A stretch of 64,000 nucleotides of DNA from Sipunculus nudus (taxonomy: Eukaryota; Annelida; Sipuncula; Golfingiida; Sipunculidae), in contig CM049320.1 in assembly GCA_026874595.1 (NCBI GenBank), forward strand, positions 35,064,214 through 35,128,213, in the 5' to 3' direction. This document shows positions 24,595 to 36,578 of the stretch, one piece after another. Within the stretch, counting starts at the first letter, position 1, and each line of letters starts with the position of its first letter. Below the pieces are notes generated by a model. It was not told the DNA's origin. It did not search any database and saw only the letters and a program-made list of their open reading frames with translations. Made by a program: the position numbers and the translations under genes.

Positions 24595-24595
<1 letters not shown>
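23050..24595 (+). pseudogene. Non-LTR retrotransposon reverse transcriptase relic, unit 2
   Basis: This is the duplicate of the 14.4-15.9 kb RT relic. VIIPVPKDERGDLT is followed by a deletion compared with unit 1 (about 23281). QCALKKGHS, YAED at 23717-23728, and LSDNNDVFE follow in changing frames. The catalytic motif has lost a different aspartate from that of unit 1. The (AT)n tail at the 3' end has expanded. Confidence 0.75.

Positions 24596-24650
<55 letters not shown>
24595..24650. repeat. (TA)n microsatellite, expanded in unit 2
   Basis: About 27 TA dinucleotides. The orthologous site in unit 1 (about 15950-15963) has only about seven. Confidence 0.95.
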
Positions 24651-24655
<5 letters not shown>

Positions 24656-25074
24656 AACAGAGAAATATGCCTGTCTAAGATATTCGTACTCCTCATCACA
24701 CCAAACCATACAAAGAAGAAAATATTTTCATTATTAAATATAACTTTGCTCAATTTTATACTATTATCTTATACTATTCATAATGTATTTTGATTTAAAT
24801 ATTCAAATGCAAGGACTGACAGTTTTAGCAATTTAATAGATCAACCGACACATGCAAGGTCATAAGAGTTTCAAAAATGGATTCCATAATGTAAATATTA
24901 TTTAGGACAATATAAACTGATTGACACAATTATCTTGAAATAAAAAAAAATATATGCGAATTATTCCCTAAAACGCGAGGGTTACATATCCCCCTGCCGT
25001 CTTAAACAAGGTCCTTGCGATAGATAGGGCACGGTAGCCACCAGCACGACAATAATATAAGGAAAGGCTGTTCA

Positions 25075-25256
25075 ATGGCCCTGAGCGAGCCTCTTCGATT
25101 GAATGTGCTATCCAGATTAAACGATCATCTCCGCTGGATCCAGCTACTAACAGAGCGGAGGGGAAGCTCGAAGGAGGCGCTGGTATTTTACCCAGCCAGT
25201 GCTTGTTTCCGAGGGGATACGCATTACGCAAATATAATATCTAATTACCCCCAAAG
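25075..25256 (+). other. Candidate exon, open in both duplicate units (unit 2)
   Basis: This is the duplicate of 16384-16565 with donor AAAG|GTAAGT at 25257. Differences include K/E, H/P and D/S substitutions and silent third-base changes. The product is unrecognised. Confidence 0.3.
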
Positions 25257-25569
25257 GTAAGTCATTTATTAATTAAACAAAATATATTATGTTACAGAGT
25301 ACTCACATATACATACAAGGCTAGGCGTGTTCTTTATGTCCAGCCCTTGAACAGTAAGCTCTGGTCCCTAAGGCTAAGGCCCGGTCACGCAAGCGGCCAA
25401 GCGATTCCACCAGCCCATCTTCTGACCGGTGATGCTGGTCGCCGACCGGTGACCTCTTGACCCATCCTATGGGCAATTAGTTAAGGCCGCATAAGCATAC
25501 AAACACCCTATATTGTTACGTATGGTGCCTTTCCTACTCATTGATATACCTTAGTTGTGAGCAGGTCCA

Positions 25570-26715
25570 ATTTCCTACAGTTATAGGTCATCCGTTCTTT
25601 ATACATAAAGTCAAGCCCGCTTATTGTCATATCGGTGGTGCAAGCATAAATTATGATATTAACCGGGATGTGATATTATGCGGGCTTCAACATGGATGTC
25701 CTTTTGAGTCATAGAAGAAGCGTTATGTCTCAAATGAAATTAAATAAATTCTCAATAAAAAGAAAACAGAAACGCTTATGAATATTTTTATTGCAAAACG
25801 GCATATCTAATTACGTTTATGCGCACCTGACAATTTATTTCCTGTGAGTTTTGTGCCGCATGTCGCAAAATGTGAAAAAAATCCGACTTGCCAACAGAAA
25901 GAGACCTAGCGTCTGGGTCATGAGGTCAAATATCTGGAAATATGCGGCACAGTTATAACGTTATGCGTAGGCAAATTATTTTACTAAATACTTATTTCCC
26001 CGACAATAGCGCCTTATTTTCATGATATCTTCTTAATGACTCAAACTTCCATGGTTGTCCTTATGATAGGACTGTTGGGCGAGCGGGCATCGTCATGCCA
26101 ATGTCAAATTCTGAAGTTTCGCCGCGATATAGGTTTTGGACCAGGTATCTCCTCGAGTGCTCACGTACAAACCCTCCAGGTTTTCATGGAGCCTTCAAGG
26201 GGATTTCAAGTCGTAAGCAACGTTTAAAGCTCGTGCTTCATATCATCTCGACGAAACGTCACCGCGGTGTGAACCACGGCCTTGCAAAGGCCAGGAGTTC
26301 ATTATGTATGACGTGATCGCAAACATCGCCCTTGTAAATGTACGAAGAAACGCAATGATCTGGATTACGGTGGTATCTGATGATGGTCTTTATTTCGTTA
26401 ATTAGCTAAGTGACCTTTAGCATCACTGCACCTGGCTGCCGCACACAGGTGGCAGATGTGATCGTTTGATACGCCTGACGGATTTCGGGCTCTCGGCTTC
26501 GTTGTTCGCCATATCGGCGTCTAGTGTGATATTAACTGCGATATGGTATCACTGCCAAGGGTTCAAAGCATGACAATAAACGGGATAATGACAATATTCC
26601 ATGATATTAAGCGGTCAGATTAATCAATGTTTATATAGGAAATGGTTTTGGATTTTAGATTTATGTGACAATAAACGGGATTTTCTGTTAACCGATATGA
26701 CACAAAGTGGGTTCG
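25570..26715. other. Segment present only in duplication unit 2
   Basis: Unit 1 passes directly from the GTGAGCAGG word (16878) to the ATGCCATGATACC region (16944), while unit 2 has about 1.1 kb extra here. It contains no recognised gene. The left boundary of the 7.34 kb duplication (26428) lies inside it. Confidence 0.5.
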
Positions 26716-27216
26716 ACTGTATTCTTTATGTACGTATATGCCAAGATACCTACACGTCATTGCATTGTCTAGTTGTTAAGTGTTTAGGTTAGATCCAAGT
26801 TATAACGTTTTAAATTCAATTCAACAACAAGTTAAACATAACCTGTAATTACTTCACATATAGCCTCAGTGTCAAGTGTTATGAGAACTACCTAGGTATT
26901 ATTTATTGTTCTACGTGTAAGCTTTTTTCAGTTACATTCATTTTAGGTGTCAGCGAGAAACAAAATTTTACTCTGACTTAACAGCCACAGTTTCGTCCAG
27001 CTCGTTTACGTCCTTAGGCAGTATTATTAGAGTAACGGTTTAGCACCCAGACTCTACTTTTATGCCTCAAACAATATATTAGCTACCTTTCAGGCCGGCC
27101 TATTCTTCTGTGCAACTTGGTTTATCCCAAGAATAGCGGACAATGGGAGCAGTCATCAAATACCCAGGGGCTTATTTATATATATCTCAGAGGTCGTTTA
27201 TTTGAATTGACATAGA

Positions 27217-27552
27217 ATGCAAGATCATTCATTCTCATATGAACAAAAATCGAATGTAAATTGTTACGGCTGGAGATTATATAGGCTTATGGTCATTTCT
27301 GTTTACTTATCCGATTGTTTGTTAGTCATTCCATCTATTTTCTCAGACATGCCTGAAGGTAAAGTCGGTCAAAATGTTCCGCATGACCATGGAAAGAAAA
27401 CTTTTTTTCTAAGCGGTCATGGCGACCAGGGGGCGTTGCAGCGCGAAAAGAGCATAATTTTTCTACCTTGCTCACCTTTCATGCTAGACAGGGCCTCGTT
27501 ATCTACAAAGCGTGACATGACGAAAATGCATGTCGCATATTGTTACAAATGA
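27217..27552 (+). other. 111-codon open frame, second copy
   Basis: It starts MQDHSFSYEQKSNVNCYGWR. Compared with 17446-17778, two extra bases before the CTAAGCGG word and one extra base in the following G-run keep the frame. Unrecognised. Confidence 0.25.
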
Positions 27553-28110
27553 CCAGCTTGACAAGATAACACTGTAAGTGACGCCAAATCTCGCATTATA
27601 TTTTGTCAAATGCGAAAAAAACGAGAATTCAAATAAATGCTTATAACTCGGCGACTTTTCAAGTTACGCAGGTGTTGTTTTCGCTATATCGTAACATATG
27701 ATTAGGTTGACAAGATAACAACTCCAAGTCTTGCCAAATCTCTCACTATATCTCATCAAACGAGAGAAAACGAGATTTCATATAAATGCTTATAACTCGG
27801 CGACGTTAAAAGCGAGACAGGTCTAGTTTTAGGCATTGCGTAACATTTGGCCAGCTTGACATGATAAAACTGCAAGACTGGACATTCCCTGCACCATATC
27901 TCGTCAAACGAGAAAAAAATGAGATTTCACAGAAATGCATATAACTCAGCGACTTTTACAGCTAGACAGGTCTAATATTTTGCCATCTTGACATGACAAA
28001 ACTGCAAATCACGTCAAATCGTCGCATATTTCATCAAACTAGAAAAAACAGGATTTCACAGAAATGCTTATAACTTGGCGACTTTTAAACTAAAATGGTC
28101 TGCAGCTTTA
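27541..28110 (+). repeat. Tandem satellite with CTCGT/ACGAG hairpins, second locus (about 4 monomers)
   Basis: Starts of the TTGACA(A/T)GATAA word fall near 27558, 27706, 27856 and 27993, giving a 137-153 bp period. ATAACTCGGCGACTTTT closes each monomer. It is related in reverse orientation to the intron-4 array. Confidence 0.8.
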
Positions 28111-28259
28111 CAATGTCAGCCTGCCTACATAAACGTATCATTCGTTTCTGCTCCCTAACAACGTTGCTCATTCATATGACTGTTTCTACATCCCCTCTCT
28201 CTCTATCTCTCCGTCAATCTGTATTATTTCCATGTCCTACAAGCGCATGACCCCCATTC

Positions 28260-29240
28260 GTTTTGTTTGTTCGTGTGTGTGTATGTGATTTTTCACGACT
28301 CTACAGGCCACAATTGTGCAGCAGTTGCAATCAAACTTTCACTGATGGTAGACAATCAAAAGTCTTTAAACCCGTTTGTTTATTTGGTTAATATAGGTCC
28401 AAGGTCAAGGTCATCAGTAAACTTTTTTTTTAAATTTTTTTTTATCATAATTGCGTCAATTATAGTCCTATCTTTACAAACTTACAATTTCTTCCTCAAT
28501 AGCTTCTTCATGACCTGGCGTGATTGTCAGTATGTCTGTCTGTTTATCAGTTGTCGTCAATTTCGCCTGCTTCCTGGTCCTTGTGTCTTACTTATAGCAA
28601 ACTGCAAGCCAATGTTTTGCATTAAACCTCCTGGAACTGATACATCTTACAGTAATATCTCGAAATATTTCATTTTTCGGATATGGCCGCTAGCGGACGC
28701 TGCACTCGAACCTCCCCAACATATCATATTTGGGTAATATCTCCGAAACTATAAACCTCAATTACATAAACTATAGCTTAATTTTTTTTCTCTGAGTTTT
28801 CTCCGTAACCTGAATAAGTCATCTTGTCTAAGCCTTGTTTCACTTTGTCTATATGTCTGTCTAATTGTCAAATGTCTCAAATTCTCCTGCTTGCTGGTTC
28901 ATGCGTCTGAAGAATAATATTCTTCGTTCTTCAGTTTTGCCGGAATCACTGTATCATATTACATGTATTATACATTACATATTACATATATTACATATAT
29001 TACATATATCGCATATCTTTAAGATTTCTCGAAGTTCGATGTGTATTGTCTAAATTGTTCAAGGTCAAGGTCATCAAAATACGTCAAAATCTTTTTTTCC
29101 TTTTAACTTTGGCAATATTGGTTGTATCTTCACAAGCTATGGCTAATTTACCTCCTCTTCTTCCTCGATCATTCATCTGTCATTTCAAGCAGGCGCTCGA
29201 CCTCAGGTTGTCTAGTTTGGGCGTTTAGGGCTTTCAGGGG
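28260..29240 (+). repeat. Complex repeat with AGGTCAAGGTCA motifs, forward copy 1
   Basis: Reverse complement of intron-4 array sequence: GACTCTACAGGCCACAATTG, the AAGGTCAAGGTCATCA word (28401 and 29061), CGCCTGCTTCCTGGTCCTTG and the GCCGCTAGCGGACGCTGCAC region. It contains a short TTACATA minisatellite near 28970-29010. Open frames here (156, 62 and 65 codons) follow the repeat and are not genes. Confidence 0.7.
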
Positions 29241-29339
29241 TTCTGTCTCAGTATTTGGTTCTTTGGTCTGTATGTGTGATCATTCAGTTGCTAGATATAA
29301 ATGTGTTTTGATTGTATAGACACGAATATGACTGAATAG

Positions 29340-31500
29340 CTCTTTTCTTAAACATACAAAACCACTTAATAATTGTTACCTTCGTGGTAAATGATCAATG
29401 TGTCTGAGGCTCCGGACAATAGCCCACACAATAATCAACGTGTCGTTTCGCCCAGTTTTAAAGGGAAAATCCATGATAAATGGAAACCAATTAGTGGTTC
29501 GGTACAACACCAGATAGGCCTGTTTAATCCATTTCCCAAACAGTCCTTGTTGAAACGGCTACATTGATCTCCTTTGTCGTGTGGCTGTGGTCGGAGAATG
29601 TTGTATTTAACGTTTATTTTTCACTTGCCAAAACCACAACGCCTGTGAAACTCTTTTCCAATAATAAGAGTGCTTTCAATTATTTTATGTGAAATTCCGT
29701 CAATATGTTGTTTGCATCTGTGCTCTGTTATAAATAAAGAGGTTGTTCTAGGTAATTACTTGACTGTTTGAATTTTCATTAACCTCGTATTTACCGTTCA
29801 CCTATATTTTCCTTTATAATATTTGGATTAATGATAATATCGGTAATAATAATATTTTCCCTGGAAATTCTTCGTTAGAACATAAGAACATATAAAATAG
29901 ATCAATTTGTTTTATTGGCCGCGATCATTTTAAAGAAACAATACTGACGCCAGAGATATTTGATGATAAACTGTATAATTATAGCAATTCAGACTCAAGG
30001 TTTTGTGTTAAAGATGTTCGTAACCAGACGGTCGTATTCTGAACTGTTTTTCGGGGAGACGGTGTTGCTGAAATAAGTGTTTTGGATAAATTCGACTGCG
30101 CGTATCATACTATGAAGAACTTCATTTTGTTACCCCTACCCTTCTTGCGTCGTTCGGAGAGAATTCAAAGTACATTGAATATATCGTTGTTAGAATATTC
30201 TGTTCCGCCAGTTCGATATTAGAAAAGTGGGAACTTGGATTTTAATACCTGATTGATATGAAAAGAGATGAAACGGATTACCCATGGTGTGCTGTATAAA
30301 CGAAAACTTTCTATAAACAGATAAAGCCCGATCTGATCGATTTTATAATCATGTTTGTTCTTCCTTGTTTTTTTTTTTTCAGCGGGGCCTTGCGTATGAT
30401 TCCAAGTACTTGTTGCTTAGCACTAATCAACAAAATCATTGAAGCATGTTGGGAAGGCCTAAAGCTCTCAGGTTTTTGAAAAACAAATTGAATTTTTGCA
30501 CTTATAGGAAACTGACAAAGGGAGATATGTCTGCTGTCAATCGTACTCCTTGGTGAATCTGTCGTAATTTATGGATTATGGATTACACGTCTTATAAGAA
30601 AGGAAACTGCACTCCGACAGTGCCATGTCCCAATATAATATCATATGTATAGATTTAAAGTATTGCGTACACATTCAACAGACCAACATACGGATGATGT
30701 TTACTGAATGGAAGTTTTGCAGCAAAATGCTGATATATGGTAGACGTTGGGCCGTTCAAGCTATAAACTTTACATTAATTACATTGAATGCAGAATAGCA
30801 TTTGGTTCCAACATATGTGATGTTGCATGCTAATTAAAAATACTGTATGAAACCAATTTAATTTTCAATGGGGGGTTTACTATAATTTCATAACAGGCAA
30901 GTCGTATTCAGGATATCAGTTTTCTGAACTGGTAACCGACTTTATTCTAAAAACTATTTTTGATATTTACCTTTTATCAAAGACGTCTTCAAAAAAGGAA
31001 TAATGCATGGTTTCACACATTCCACACGGAATAATAATATTATCATCCCAGTATAATAATTGAATCCGTAAAAGCAGCGTTGTGTGGATACAACATTTGC
31101 AGCCGATATCAGCAACTGCCGCGTACGTTTCCGGAGAACTCCTCCTGGACCCATGGACCGATCTTTCTGAAACCAAACCCTGTTATTGGATAACGTATAC
31201 TTATGCCTCTCAAAAATTGGTGGTGCCATTTTTTCATTGGGATTTTTTACGTATTGGCCTGAAATTCTGCATGTCCATCTAACTTGTGTAGACCTCTCGT
31301 ACACGAAACCAGAGGTGCCACCTATAATCATGTATTTGTATAACTAGAATATACCCATATCAGTACCTGCATCCACACTTTTCTTAAATTATCAGTAAGC
31401 ACTGACATGGCGTGCGCGTTTGAACTGCACTGACACAACTTTGGCGAGGGGTGAGATGTGCCGCGTCCAAAATCGTCCCAAGGGTTAAGCCGCAACATGA
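29340..31500. repeat. Upstream module, copy 1 (no gene recognised)
   Basis: Starting at CCACTTAATAATTGTTACCTTC, this module recurs at 36680-38840 (near-identical) and, diverged, at 57120-59900 and 60040-61010. It therefore seems to be an old, repeatedly duplicated block tied to the gene family. A 125-codon minus-strand frame at 30954-31331 is not preserved in the diverged copies. Confidence 0.55.
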
Positions 31501-31892
31501 TTCACTTGTCCCAATATGCGGGGACATATTGCCGATATGGGCAGTGGTGAGATGTTCCCGGTCTAAATTCGTCCCAGCGGTCAACCCACAACAACATTCA
31601 TTTGTGTTGACTTTAGCGGACTGCTTAGAAAGCCGACGCGTACAGAATGTTTGGCAGACTATGTAAGGTTTGATTTGATTGGTTAGCGAGAGGAGATTGA
31701 GGACGACGTGGGCGCACTATGTGAGAATGGCCATGGCACATCGCAGGTATTAAACCCAGAATATATTTATCGATTTTGAGGCCATTTCTTTACCAAACGC
31801 CTAAAAAATATAAACTCGTTCTTCCCCGGACCAAGATGCACCCTCCCACGAAGTTTGACGACCGTGCGATCCCTAGCGTGCGAATGAATCCG

Positions 31893-31916
31893 GACAGACA
31901 GACAGACAGACAGACA
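31893..31916. repeat. (CAGA)n microsatellite
   Basis: About six CAGA repeats. The same run occurs at 39230-39253 in the duplicate, and similar runs close the intron-4 array units at 49797-49823 and 51194-51212. Confidence 0.9.
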
Positions 31917-33379
31917 AACAGATTCCCGTGAATTATAGTATGATACATAAAAGCATTTATCGCAGGGGTGATTTGACGTATCGGCCTTAACTGTCGCATG
32001 TCCATAGATCTAGGAAGCATTATCTAGATAACATGACAGCAATAATCGTGAATGCGTGATATCGATATATTAGCTGATAAACCCGGTATACCGGGCTTTT
32101 TACCGGGGTTTGGGAGATATATTTACTGAGATATTGAATGTGGGCTCATTTTTTTATTATGAAAGTTAAAAGAAAATATAAATATTTAGTGGGGTACTCT
32201 CGGAATACGATATGTACAAATATTTTTTTACTGTTATTTTGTTGCGCTGTGCTCGTGGCAAAAATCATACCCCGGTATGTTTACCTTGAAGACCTGGTCA
32301 GTGATGGTTTACATTGCGAACCGGAATGAGACGCGGAGGCATACAGTGTTTCGTTGATATTTGATTGGTTTCTATCGTTGGACGTATGAAGAATAGGTTG
32401 ATGTGAGGAACACATGAAAGATTTATTTTATGTACGTTGCAAGGAAACTGTTCCTGAATAAGGAAACAGAATTATGCAAACATCGTAAGTAGCAAAAGCG
32501 GACCGAGCGGGACTCCATGCAGTGGGTCCGTATCCCATTTTCAGCCACCGCAACCTTTTTTTCATCGTATCAGACAAATTGTGAGGCCTGAAACCCCGTG
32601 AACCAAATTCCTTTTATAAGTATTAGATACAAATTTTTGTGTTTGAATTTCACGCTTACGTCGGGAGTGGTTTATTGAATGTCCGAAATTAAGCAAGAAG
32701 ATCCACCCTGAAGAGAATTCTCGCACACAAGACTCCTGGCGCCAACTGCGAACACGTTTTTGTAGAATGCATTAATCTCCGGATTGGTTTGATGTATAAG
32801 CCAAAAATTTGGCATGCCTGTATATCCCGGATTGCATTATCTTGTTCACATGACTGGTGGTGCCACCAAAAAATTTTTTTTAAGTTAACTCCACCCGTCC
32901 ATTTTGTAGACTAAGTCATCTCTGATGCCTCAAATTTTTTTAATGCTGTCACGTTAGGATAGATTCCACGCCCCACTTTATCCATGTCGATGCGGATACC
33001 TTCTGCTTGCCGAATTCCCGCATACTAGTTACTTTAATTGTCAATGGGGTAAGACAAGAAACATTAGGTTATTCGTTTATTTTATAACACGGCCAAAGAG
33101 AGAGATATCACAATATTTGCTCAAATACTAACGTCACTGCAGGTTGCATCAGAAACCAAACACCATCATTCAATTCTATACACTATTAGATTAACAAGAA
33201 GCAACTGTCAAGTTCATACCTTGCTCGGGCAGTGTCTAATAAATGTTGATGATGTTGATGATGAGAATAAGAATGGGATAAATATGTCAGAATGACGCCT
33301 TTTGAAATTTACGACGAGGCGTACTTGTTATCTCCTCGCAACGAACTTGCAAAAGGGATATAGTAACGCCTCCGTTCGT

Positions 33380-33432
33380 ACGTCCGTCTGTCCGTCTGAC
33401 TGACCGTCCCTCTTTCCATCCGTCCGTCCGGA
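33380..33432. repeat. GTCCGT-rich simple repeat
   Basis: Irregular (GTCC/GTCT)n sequence, repeated at 40717-40769 in the second 7.34 kb copy. A similar short run is at 62107-62129. Confidence 0.7.
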
Positions 33433-34554
33433 ATCGGCTTGTGGATCGATTTCAAGCCAAACCGTTTGAACAAAACCTTTCATCTTGCACATATGGCTCA
33501 CTCACCAATGCAAAGGTCAAGGCCAGAAGGCTGCCCTCTTCATGTTCACACTGTATAATACACTCATTCTAATTATGCCCCGTTCGAGGGGATGCTCCGC
33601 TTTGCGGTGCCCTTGTTAGGTTTTAACTTGGCGAAGAAGAATGAGGTTTTTCATCCAGATTTCCCTGTTTGCATTTTAGCACTAGGGGTATTTGAACAAG
33701 AGGCCTCCAACTCCGTAGGCCAAGGCCTCATACACTGGTTTCCACCTTCCTTTGGTAGGACATCAGCACCTGGCTGCCGCACACAGGTGGCAGATGTGAT
33801 CGTTTGATACGCCTGACGGATTTCGGGCTCTTGGCTTCGTTGTTCGCCATATCGGCGTCTGATGTGATATTAACTGCGATATGGTATCACTGCCAAGGGT
33901 TCAAAGCATGACAATAAACGGGATAATGACAATATTCCATGATATTAAGCGGTCAGATTAATCAATGTTTATATAGGAAATGGTTTTGGATTTTAGATTT
34001 ATGTGACAATAAACGGGATTTTCTGTTAACCGATATGACACAAAGTGGGTTCGACTGTATTCTTTATGTACGTATATGCCAAGATACCTACACGTCATTG
34101 CATTGTCTAGTTGTTAAGTGTTTAGGTTAGATCCAAGTTATAACGTTTTAAATTCAATTCAGCAACAAGTTAAACATAACCTGTAATTACTTCACATATA
34201 GCCTCAGTGTCAAGTGTTATGAGAACTACCTAGGTATTATTTATTGTTCTACGTGTAAGCTTTTTTCAGTTACATTCATTTTAGGTGTCAGCGAGAAACA
34301 AAATTTTACTCTGACTTAACAGCCACAGTTTCGTCTAGCTCGTTTACGTCCTTAGGCAGTATTATTAGAGTAACGGTTTAGCACCCAGACTCTACTTTTA
34401 TGCCTCAAACAATATATTAGCTACCTTTCAGGCCGGCCTATTCTTCTGTGCAACTTGGTTTATCCCAAGAATAGCGGACAATGGGAGCAGTCATCAAATA
34501 CCCAGGGGCTTATTTATATATATCTCAGAGGTCGTTTATTTGAATTGACATAGA

Positions 34555-34890
34555 ATGCAAGATCATTCATTCTCATATGAACAAAAATCGAATGTAAATT
34601 GTTACGGCTGGAGATTATATAGGCTTATGGTCTTTTCTGTTTACTTATCCGATTGTTTGTTAGTCATTCCATCTATTTTCTCAGACATGCCTGAAGGTAA
34701 AGTCGGTCAAAATGTTCCGCATGACCATGGAAAGAAAACTTTTTTTCTAAGCGGTCATGGCGACCAGGGGGCGTTGCAGCGCGAAAAGAGCATAATTTTT
34801 CTACCTTGCTCACCTTTCATGCTAGACAGGGCCTCGTTATCTACAAAGCGTGACATGACGAAAATGCATGTCGCATATTGTTACAAATGA
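34555..34890 (+). other. 111-codon open frame, third copy
   Basis: It is nearly identical to 27217-27552 because it lies in the 7.34 kb duplication (one substitution noted, I to F near codon 28). Unrecognised. Confidence 0.25.
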
Positions 34891-35448
34891 CCAGCTTGAC
34901 AAGATAACACTGTAAGTGACGCCAAATCTCGCATTATATTTTGTCAAATGCGAAAAAAACGAGAATTCAAATAAATGCTTATAACTCGGCGACTTTTCAA
35001 GTTACGCAGGTGTTGTTTTCGCTATATCGTAACATATGATTAGGTTGACAAGATAACAACTCCAAGTCTTGCCAAATCTCTCACTATATCTCATCAAACG
35101 AGAGAAAACGAGATTTCATATAAATGCTTATAACTCGGCGACGTTAAAAGCGAGACAGGTCTAGTTTTAGGCATTGCGTAACATTTGGCCAGCTTGACAT
35201 GATAAAACTGCAAGACTGGACATTCCCTGCACCATATCTCGTCAAACGAGAAAAAAATGAGATTTCACAGAAATGCATATAACTCAGCGACTTTTACAGC
35301 TAGACAGGTCTAATATTTTGCCATCTTGACATGACAAAACTGCAAATCACGTCAAATCGTCGCATATTTCATCAAACTAGAAAAAACAGGATTTCACAGA
35401 AATGCTTATAACTTGGCGACTTTTAAACTAAAATGGTCTGCAGCTTTA
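34879..35448 (+). repeat. Tandem satellite, third locus (about 4 monomers)
   Basis: This is the copy of 27541-28110 inside the second 7.34 kb unit, almost unchanged. Confidence 0.8.
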
Positions 35449-35597
35449 CAATGTCAGCCTGCCTACATAAACGTATCATTCGTTTCTGCTCCCTAACAAC
35501 GTTGCTCATTCATATGACTGTTTCTACATCCCCTCTCTCTCTATCTCTCCGTCAATCTGTATTATTTCCATGTCCTACAAGCGCATGACCCCCATTC

Positions 35598-36578
35598 GTT
35601 TTGTTTGTTCGTGTGTGTGTATGTGATTTTTCACGACTCTACAGGCCACAATTGTGCAGCAGTTGCAATCAAACTTTCACTGATGGTAGACAATCAAAAG
35701 TCTTTAAACCCGTTTGTTTATTTGGTTAATATAGGTCCAAGGTCAAGGTCATCAGTAAACTTTTTTTTTTAATTTTTTTTTATCATAATTGCGTCAATTA
35801 TAGTCCTATCTTTACAAACTTACAATTTCTTCCTCAATAGCTTCTTCATGACCTGGCGTGATTGTCAGTATGTCTGTCTGTTTATCAGTTGTCGTCAATT
35901 TCGCCTGCTTCCTGGTCCTTGTGTCTTACTTATAGCAAACTGCAAGCCAATGTTTTGCATTAAACCTCCTGGAACTGATACATCTTACAGTAATATCTCG
36001 AAATATTTCATTTTTCGGATATGGCCGCTAGCGGACGCTGCACTCGAACCTCCCCAACATATCATATTTGGGTAATATCTCCGAAACTATAAACCTCAAT
36101 TACATAAACTATAGCTTAATTTTTTTTCTCTGAGTTTTCTCCGTAACCTGAATAAGTCATCTTGTCTAAGCCTTGTTTCACTTTGTCAATATGTCTGTCT
36201 AATTGTCAAATGTCTCAAATTCTCCTGCTTGCTGGTTCATGCGTCTGAAGAATAATATTCTTCGTTCCTCAGTTTTGCCGGAATCACTGTATCATATTAC
36301 ATGTATTATACATTACATATTACATATATTACATATATTACATATATCGCATATCTTTAAGATTTCTCGAAGTTCGATGTGTATTGTCTAAATTGTTCAA
36401 GGTCAAGGCCATCAAAATACGTCAAAACCTTCTTTTCCTTTTAACTTTGGCAATATTGGTTGTATCTTCACAAGCTATGGCTAATTTACCTCCTCTTCTT
36501 CCTCGCTCATTCATCTGTCATTTCAAGCAGGCGCTCGACCTCAGGTTGTCTAGTTTGGGCGTTTAGGGCTTTCAGGGG
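35598..36578 (+). repeat. Complex repeat with AGGTCAAGGTCA motifs, forward copy 2
   Basis: Copy of 28260-29240 in the second 7.34 kb unit. The second motif has mutated to AAGGTCAAGGCC near 36400. Confidence 0.7.

Larger units (their letters stand above)
18191..27893 (+). repeat. Large direct duplication, unit 2 (9.7 kb)
   Basis: This is the partner of 8621-18118. It carries an extra segment of about 1.1 kb (25570-26715) not seen in unit 1, and a much longer (TA)n at 24595. Its end overlaps the start of the 7.34 kb duplication. Confidence 0.85.
26428..33763 (+). repeat. Near-identical 7.34 kb direct duplication, copy 1
   Basis: GCACCTGGCTGCCGCACACA at 26428 recurs at 33766, and all landmarks follow at a constant offset of 7337-7338. 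Differences are isolated single bases. The block holds the satellite, the complex repeat, the 29.3-31.5 kb module, a CAGA run and a GTCCGT-rich simple repeat. I recognise no intact gene in it. Confidence 0.95.

Noticed and set aside
28267-28737. 156-codon open frame
   Set aside because: It lies wholly in the complex repeat and is shortened in the near-identical copy at 35.6 kb by a poly-T length change.
30954-31331. 125-codon minus-strand frame, repeated at 38291-38668
   Set aside because: Its preservation reflects the recent 7.34 kb duplication; the diverged copy near 59.6 kb does not keep the frame, and no family is recognised.
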